This document shows, piece after piece, positions 32,519 to 36,960 of a DNA stretch of 36,960 nt. This DNA is from Streptomyces milbemycinicus. GTDB lineage: Bacteria; Actinomycetota; Actinomycetes; Streptomycetales; Streptomycetaceae. The stretch spans positions 1 through 36,960 of the forward strand of contig NZ_MUNE01000003.1 of assembly GCF_002154605.1 (NCBI RefSeq), written 5' to 3'. A program made the position numbers and the translations under genes. Position 1 is the stretch's first letter, and each line of letters begins with the position of its first letter. Below the pieces are notes generated by a model, which was not told the DNA's origin, made no database searches, and saw nothing but the letters and a program-made list of their open reading frames with translations.

Positions 32519-32544
32519 CGGCTTCCTTCCTGGTGAGGGGCGGG

Positions 32545-32550
32545 TAGTCT
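32545..32550 (+). promoter_or_regulatory. Leaderless -10 element for the scramblase-like gene
   Basis: TAGTCT ends 7 nt before the ATG at 32558; no ribosome site is seen. Confidence 0.5.
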
Positions 32551-32557
32551 GCCCGCC

Positions 32558-33373
32558 ATGACGACACATCCGAACACCCCTGCGGGCTGGTACGCCGACC
32601 CGCAGGGCACGCCCAACCTGCTGCGCTGGTGGGACGGCGCGCAGTGGACCGAGCACACCCACCCCGGCCAGCCCGGGCAGGTCCCGCAGCAGCAGGCGCC
32701 GGTCGCCGACCCGGCCAAGGTCCAGCGCCAGGTGCAGCAGCAGGCGGGCGTCGCCCCGGTGCACGCCGGCGGCGGCACGCTCTTCAGCGAGCCGGTGCTG
32801 GTGGTGAACCAGAAGGCCAAGCTGATCGAGCTGACCAACGAGTACAGCGTCTTCGACCAGCACGGGCGCACCATCGGCTCGGTGGTGCAGGTCGGCCAGA
32901 GCACCCTGAAGAAGGTGGCTCGGTTCGTCTCCAGCCTCGACCAGTTCATGACCCACAAGCTCGAGATCCGCGATGCCCAGGGGCAGCCGCATCTGGTGCT
33001 CACCCGCCCGGCGAAGTTCATCAAGTCCAAGGTGCTGGTGACGCGCCCGGACGGGCAGCCGGTCGGCGAGATCGTGCAGCAGAACGCCATTGGCAAGATC
33101 AACTTCGCCATTCAGGTCAACGGCCAGCAGATCGGCGCCATCAAGGCGGAGAACTGGCGGGCCTGGAACTTCGCCATCGTCGACCACACCGACACCGAGA
33201 TCGCCCGGATCACCAAGACCTGGGAAGGTCTGGCGAAGACGATGTTCACCACCGCGGACAACTACGTCCTGCAGATCCACCGCCAGCTGCCCGACCCGCT
33301 GCTGAGCCTCGTCGTGGCCACCGCGCTGACCGTGGACACCGCGCTCAAGCAGGATGCGCGCGGGTTCGGCTGA
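32558..33373 (+). CDS. DUF2510 / phospholipid scramblase-related (LURP-one-like) protein
   Basis: 271 aa. N-terminal DUF2510 module at about residues 7-40 (PAGWYADPQGTPNLLRWWDGAQWTEHTH), a Gln-rich linker (QQQAP, QRQVQQQAG), then a scramblase/LURP-one-like barrel from about residue 70 (LVVNQKAKLIELTNEYSVFDQHGRTIGSVVQ; FVSSLDQFMTHKLEIRDAQGQPHLVL; IKAENWRAWNFAIVDHTDTEIARI). The C-terminal hydrophobic LLSLVVATALTVDTAL could be a membrane contact. Name reflects homology; scramblase activity is not shown. Confidence 0.9.
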   Translation: MTTHPNTPAGWYADPQGTPNLLRWWDGAQWTEHTHPGQPGQVPQQQAPVADPAKVQRQVQQQAGVAPVHAGGGTLFSEPVLVVNQKAKLIELTNEYSVFDQHGRTIGSVVQVGQSTLKKVARFVSSLDQFMTHKLEIRDAQGQPHLVLTRPAKFIKSKVLVTRPDGQPVGEIVQQNAIGKINFAIQVNGQQIGAIKAENWRAWNFAIVDHTDTEIARITKTWEGLAKTMFTTADNYVLQIHRQLPDPLLSLVVATALTVDTALKQDARGFG

Positions 33374-33377
33374 GCCG

Positions 33378-34526
33378 GTGGGCGACAGTACGGAGCAGGG
33401 ATTCGTACTCGGCATCGACTCCGGCGGCTCCGGCGTCCGAGTCGCACTCGCCCGCGCCGACGCCCCGTACGAGGGAGACGGGGACGGCGGCGAGGAGCGG
33501 GGCGGCGGTGGGGGCGACGGCCCGGCGAGCGGGCTGTCTTGGTCCTCGTCCGTGCCCACGCCCGCCGTGGTCGGCGACCGGGGCATCGACGCGGACAGCC
33601 TGCTCGCCCGGGTGCTCCCCGCCGCCCGCGCACTGCTGCGCGAGGCGGGGGCGGACCGTGTGGCGGCGGTGTGTGTCGGCGCCGCGGGCATGGCCTCGCT
33701 CGGCGACGATCTGCGCGCCAAGCTGCCGGACGCGCTGGCGAGTTCGCTGGGCACCCGGCGGCTGGCCCTGGCGGCCGACGGGGTGACCGCCTACGCCGGC
33801 GCCCTCGGCCAGCGGCCCGGCGCGGTGGTCGCGGCCGGCACGGGCCTGATCGCACTGGGCGCCCTGCCAGGCAGTACGGCGGACGCGGACAGCGCGGACG
33901 GTGACGGCGGCGGGGAGGGCACGGCCCGTTCGACTGCCGGTGCCCGCGGGGGCGGCGGCTGGCGCCGTGCCGACGGCTGGGGCCATCTCCTCGGCGACTG
34001 CGGCGGCGGGGCCTGGATCGGCCGGGCCGGACTCGAAGCGGCGATGCGCGCGTACGACGGGCGCGAGGGCGGCTCACGGCCGCTGCTGGTGCGTCTGGAG
34101 GAGGTCTTCGGACCGGCGGGCGAGCTGCCGGGGAAGCTGTATCCGCGCCCCGACCGGCCCGCCGTACTGGCCTCGTTCGCGCCCGAGGTCGGGCGGTGCG
34201 CGGAGCGGGACCCGGTCGCGGCCGCGATCCTGCGGGACGCCGCACAGCACATCGCGCAGGCCGCGGAGGCGGTCTGCCCGGACGTGGAGGGGCGTGTGGT
34301 GGCACTCACCGGCGGCCTCTTCCGTATGGGCGCCCCCCTGCTCGTACCGCTGCGCGCCCAGTTGGCCGAGCGGCTGCCGAACGCCCGGGTGACCGAGGCG
34401 GCCGGCGATCCGCTGGCCGGCGCGGTGCGCATCGCCACGGCGCTCGCCACGGACTCGCTGCTCCTGCCGCTGGACGCGGCGCTGTTGCGCGTCATGGACG
34501 TCGGCCCGGTCGCGCCGGAGTCTTAA
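33378..34526 (+). CDS. BadF/BadG/BcrA/BcrD ATPase family sugar kinase (GlcNAc kinase-like)
   Basis: 382 aa ASKHA-fold kinase. Phosphate-1 motif GIDSGGSG (12-19); AAGTGLIALG is phosphate-2; GWGHLLGDCGGGAWIGR is the family block, with Cys where Glu is usual (LGDEGSG); the adenosine region is VVALTGGLFRMG. Two Gly/Asp/Glu-rich insertions (EGDGDGGEERGGGGGDG and DADSADGDGGGEG) are lineage-type low complexity. GTG at 33378 starts 4 bp after the preceding stop; an overlapping ATG at 33354 is less likely. The family includes N-acetylglucosamine kinases, which is notable given the dre-like site at 36869. Confidence 0.85.
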   Translation: MGDSTEQGFVLGIDSGGSGVRVALARADAPYEGDGDGGEERGGGGGDGPASGLSWSSSVPTPAVVGDRGIDADSLLARVLPAARALLREAGADRVAAVCVGAAGMASLGDDLRAKLPDALASSLGTRRLALAADGVTAYAGALGQRPGAVVAAGTGLIALGALPGSTADADSADGDGGGEGTARSTAGARGGGGWRRADGWGHLLGDCGGGAWIGRAGLEAAMRAYDGREGGSRPLLVRLEEVFGPAGELPGKLYPRPDRPAVLASFAPEVGRCAERDPVAAAILRDAAQHIAQAAEAVCPDVEGRVVALTGGLFRMGAPLLVPLRAQLAERLPNARVTEAAGDPLAGAVRIATALATDSLLLPLDAALLRVMDVGPVAPES

Positions 34527-34652
34527 ACCCGCCATCGCCCAGCGTCAAGGCAAACAGCGGTAAAGCGAACAGTGTCGAACAACACGGCTCGGCAAATAGG
34601 GACAGAAGACCCCGCGTCGTACCCTCCCGAACAGTCGATCACAACAAGCGAC

Positions 34653-34658
34653 TAACAT
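34653..34658 (+). promoter_or_regulatory. Leaderless -10 element for the CbiX-like gene
   Basis: TAACAT ends 8 nt before the ATG at 34667. The 140 bp before it (34527-34666) are AT-richer than the surroundings and carry no gene. Confidence 0.45.
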
Positions 34659-34666
34659 GCGGCGCC

Positions 34667-35668
34667 ATGAGCTCCCCCACTGGGCCCGCGTCCGGCCTGC
34701 CTGTACGAATGCCGCGTCCCCGCCAGCCCGGACGGCACCGCCGACCGGAGCCCGTGGTCGCCCCTGTCGGCGCCCCTCCGCTGGTACTGGCCGTCCCGGG
34801 CTCCCCTGACGGCGCCACCCGGAGCCTGGCCGAAGAGGTCCTGAGCATCGCCCGCTCCGAGCTGCCCGGCCTCGACGCCCGGATCGGGTACGTGGACGGC
34901 GAGGGCAACGGGGACGGCGCGAGCGAGGACTTCCCGGCGCTCGAGGCCGTGCTCACCCGCGCCGCGCAGGAGCGCGGCGAGCGCGCCCGCCGGGCCGCCG
35001 CCGCCGCGGCAGCCAAGGCCAAGGCCGAAGCGGAGGCGCTGGGCGAGGAGGTCGCGGCCCCGGCTGCCGCCGCCGAGCCCGCCGTCACCGACGAGACCGC
35101 CTCCGCCGTCGTCGTGCCGCTGCTCGCCGGGCCGGACAACGCGCTGCTGCGCCGGATACGCCAGGCCGTCAAGCACAGCGGCTCCGCCGCCGAACTCACC
35201 GACGTCCTCGGCCCGCATCCGCTCCTCGCCGAGGCGCTGCACGTACGCCTGTCGGAGGCGAGCCTCGCCCGCGCCGACCGCGCCCGCCTCTTCACGGTCG
35301 CCACCGCCGCGGACGGGATCATCCTGGCCACGGTCGGCGGCGCCGAGGCGGCCCAGGCCGGTGGCATCACCGGCATGCTGCTCTCCGCGCGCCTGGCCAT
35401 ACCGGTCATGGCCGCCGCGCTGGACGAGGACGGTGCCGTCCTCCGCGTCGCCGAGCAACTGCGCTCGGCCGGCTCCACCCGGCTGGCCCTCGCCCCCTAC
35501 CTCATCGGCCCCGAGGTCGCGGCCGATCTCCCCGCGGCCGCCGCCGAAGAGGCGGAGTGCGCGGCGGCGGAGCCGCTCGGCGCATACCCGGCCGTGGGCA
35601 AGCTGGTGCTGGCCAAGTACGCGACGGTCCTGGGCATCAAGCTCCAGCCGAACCCGGCCATGCACTGA
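34667..35668 (+). CDS. CbiX/SirB-like protein (degenerate sirohydrochlorin chelatase fold)
   Basis: 333 aa. Two tandem halves resemble CbiX domains: LVLAVPGSPDGATRSLAEEVLSIARSELPGLDARIGYVDG, with VVVPLLAGPDNALLRRI, then GPHPLLAEALHVRLSEA. The chelatase metal histidine, usually in a HGS motif near the first strand, is replaced here by VPGSP, so metal insertion is doubtful. An alanine-rich helical insertion (RARRAAAAAAAKAKAEAEAL, then EEVAAPAAAAEPA) splits the first half. ATG at 34667 suits a leaderless start. Function uncertain. Confidence 0.78.
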   Translation: MSSPTGPASGLPVRMPRPRQPGRHRRPEPVVAPVGAPPLVLAVPGSPDGATRSLAEEVLSIARSELPGLDARIGYVDGEGNGDGASEDFPALEAVLTRAAQERGERARRAAAAAAAKAKAEAEALGEEVAAPAAAAEPAVTDETASAVVVPLLAGPDNALLRRIRQAVKHSGSAAELTDVLGPHPLLAEALHVRLSEASLARADRARLFTVATAADGIILATVGGAEAAQAGGITGMLLSARLAIPVMAAALDEDGAVLRVAEQLRSAGSTRLALAPYLIGPEVAADLPAAAAEEAECAAAEPLGAYPAVGKLVLAKYATVLGIKLQPNPAMH

Positions 35669-35694
35669 CACCGCGCTGAGCGGCACGGGTACAT

Positions 35695-35718
35695 GGCGGC
35701 CCCACCACCGGGGCCGCC
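35695..35718. terminator. First of two tandem hairpins between convergent genes
   Basis: GGCGGCCCC and GGGGCCGCC form a perfect 9-bp stem with a 6-nt loop, just after the CbiX-like gene. Confidence 0.75.
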
Positions 35719-35741
35719 GCCCCGCTTGCGCAGCGGGGCGG
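35717..35741. terminator. Second tandem hairpin before the lactonase stop
   Basis: CCGCCCCGCT and AGCGGGGCGG form a perfect 10-bp stem with a 5-nt loop. It shares two bases with the first hairpin, so the two stems compete or each serves one direction. Confidence 0.75.
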
Positions 35742-35756
35742 TCGGTCGGTCGCTGC

Positions 35757-36818
35757 TCAGGCGAAGATCACGCACGAGGCCGCCGGGGCGGCGAGTGAGC
35801 CCATGCGGGTCGGGACGCCCGATGACGGGTCGATCCGGAACCAGGTCACATCGCCGGAGCGCTCGTTCGCGGCGTAGAGGTGGCGGCCCGAGGGGGCGAG
35901 GGTCAGGTCGCGGGGCCAGTGGCCGCCGCAGGGGGTGGTGGTGACCAGCGTCATCGTGTCGCCGGAGGCGTCGAGAGCGAGCGTTGTGACGCTGTCGTGG
36001 CCGCGGTTGGCGACCCAGGCGAAGCGGCCGTCCGCCGAGACGACGATCTCCGAGGGGAAGTTGGGGACGTCCGTGCCGCTCGGCAGGACGCGTGTCTCGC
36101 CGAGCGGGTCCAGGGTGCCGGACGCCGCGTCCCAGCGGCACACCGTGACCGTCGGGTCCAGCTCGTTGATGACGTAGGCGCGCTCGCCGCGGGGGTGGAA
36201 GGCGAGGTGGCGCGGGCCGCTTCCGGGGCGCAGCCGGGCCTCGCGGTGAACCCGCGAGGTCACTCCGGCTCCCCCACCCGTACCCGCCGCGTACACCCAC
36301 ACCGAGTCGGTCCCCAGGTCGACCGCGAGCACCCAGCGCCCCGACGGGTCAGGCACGACGGCGTGCGCGTGCGGGCCCTCCTGGCGGGTGGCGTCGGGGC
36401 CGCTGCCCTCGTGGCGCAGCACCGCCGACGGTTCGCCGAGCGCGCCGTCGTCCCGGACCGGGAGCGCGGTGACGCTTCCGGAGCCGTAGTTGGCGGTGAG
36501 CAGCTGCCCGGCGGCGAGCGCGAGGTGCGTCGGGGCGGCGCCGTGTACCGGTACGGGGGTGCCCAGCGGGACGGGCGGCCGGGTGGGGTCGGCGACGCGG
36601 AAGGCCGCGGCGGCGCCGTCGTCGGTCTCGCTCACCGCATAGAGGGTTTCACCGCCGGGGGCGAGCGCGAGGTAGGAGGGGTTGGGCACGGCGTCCGTGC
36701 TGTGCAGGGCGCGCAGCGCGCCCGTGTCCGCGTCCACGGACGCGACCGTGACTCCGGCGCCGCCCGCCGAGGTGAACGACCCGATGTACGCCCGCTGTCC
36801 ACTGCCTGTGGTGCTCAC
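35757..36818 (-). CDS. Lactonase family protein (6-phosphogluconolactonase-type beta-propeller)
   Basis: 353 aa seven-bladed propeller of the Pgl/YbhE type. Typical repeats and motifs: RAYIGSFTSAGGAGVTVASVD, NPSYLALAPGGETLYAVSE, THLALAAGQLLTANYGSGSVT, QEGPHAHAVVPDPSGRWVLAVDLGTDSVWVY, GPRHLAFHPRGERAYVINELDPTVTV and WPRDLTLAPSGRHLYAANERSGDVTWFRID. Closest known role is hydrolysis of 6-phosphogluconolactone or another sugar lactone. No signal peptide. GTG at 36818 has GGAAGGG about 8 nt upstream. A dre-like palindrome lies 51 bp upstream, hinting at aminosugar control. Confidence 0.9.
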   Translation of the reverse strand: MSTTGSGQRAYIGSFTSAGGAGVTVASVDADTGALRALHSTDAVPNPSYLALAPGGETLYAVSETDDGAAAAFRVADPTRPPVPLGTPVPVHGAAPTHLALAAGQLLTANYGSGSVTALPVRDDGALGEPSAVLRHEGSGPDATRQEGPHAHAVVPDPSGRWVLAVDLGTDSVWVYAAGTGGGAGVTSRVHREARLRPGSGPRHLAFHPRGERAYVINELDPTVTVCRWDAASGTLDPLGETRVLPSGTDVPNFPSEIVVSADGRFAWVANRGHDSVTTLALDASGDTMTLVTTTPCGGHWPRDLTLAPSGRHLYAANERSGDVTWFRIDPSSGVPTRMGSLAAPAASCVIFA

Positions 36819-36868
36819 CGCACTGCCCTTCCGCCGACTTTACAGATGCAGCCCGACGGTAACGCAGC

Positions 36869-36878
36869 GGTCTAGACC
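36869..36878. promoter_or_regulatory. DasR-like operator (dre) upstream of the lactonase
   Basis: GGTCTAGACC is a perfect palindrome identical to the core of the dre consensus (recalled as ACTGGTCTAGACCACT); with flanks AGC/AAA about 13 of 16 positions agree, allowing G at position 2. It lies 51 bp upstream of the lactonase GTG, within the promoter region. Confidence 0.6.
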
Positions 36879-36899
36879 AAATCGGTCAACTCGGCCAAC

Positions 36900-36960
36900 T
36901 CCCGAGTATGTCGCCGCTCGCGTGCGCGTCACGCCCCCGCGAGCGGCGACATACTCGGGA
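36900..36960. repeat. 23-bp perfect inverted repeat at the window edge
   Basis: Arms 36900-36922 and 36938-36960 are perfectly complementary over 23 bp, with a 15-nt loop; the stem may extend past the window. It may be a terminator for a gene entering from the right, but its length and perfection are unusual. Confidence 0.8.

Overview
The window is chromosomal DNA of a high-GC actinomycete, almost certainly a Streptomyces. Codon third positions are strongly G/C, GTG and TTG starts are common, several genes appear leaderless, and the families are typical of streptomycetes (DUF5134, DUF6421, DUF6986, SHOCT membrane protein, DUF2510/scramblase-like protein, actinobacterial EtfBA). No rRNA, tRNA, CRISPR array or biosynthetic megasynthase is visible.

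Layout: 1-654, N-terminal two thirds of a Ser/Thr protein kinase (minus), with a DNA-damage type promoter. 800-2980, a divergent ROK sugar kinase / LacI regulator pair sharing a perfect 12-bp operator. 3009-5632, small membrane proteins (SHOCT, GAP family, a four-segment unknown). 5717-7009, a DUF6986 aldolase-like enzyme with its own promoter and operator. 8235-9020 and 7177-8139, etfB-etfA. 9217-10535, a thioredoxin and a PlsC acyltransferase. 10599-13905, a coupled operon DUF6421 - SDR - PLP threonine-aldolase-like enzyme. 14179-17067, a GDPD phosphodiesterase, two GNATs, a VOC protein and an unknown.

17125-19392 is the one clearly accessory spot. An SDR dehydrogenase gene (minus) has decayed in three ways: an in-frame internal deletion of about 80 codons, a 4-bp tandem duplication, and insertion of a 1,562-bp element carrying only tnpB, an RNA-guided nuclease gene of the IS200/IS605 type. 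Removing the element and the 4-bp duplication restores one continuous frame. The dead gene keeps a MerR-type promoter with a 19-bp spacer.

19553-22685 holds DUF5134, an M56 metallopeptidase, a PAP2 phosphatase and a HAD hydrolase. 22865-25967 has a TetR regulator, then a divergent pair of secreted LVIVD-repeat protein and DUF305 lipoprotein. 26151-30563 holds an FprA-like ferredoxin reductase, an NCS2 purine permease, and an ArsR regulator divergent from an OYE flavoenzyme with an operator-like dyad between them. 30664-35668 holds a BNR-repeat protein behind a second DNA-damage type promoter, uracil-DNA glycosylase, a scramblase-like protein, a BadF-type sugar kinase and a CbiX-like protein. 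A lactonase (35757-36818, minus) has a DasR-like operator just upstream, and the window ends in a perfect 23-bp inverted repeat.

Most of the window is core metabolism. The most informative features are the TnpB insertion and gene decay, the DUF6421 operon, two promoters matching the actinobacterial PafBC (RecA-NDp) consensus, the dre-like site, and several long perfect inverted repeats. All family assignments rest on recalled motifs; no database search was run.
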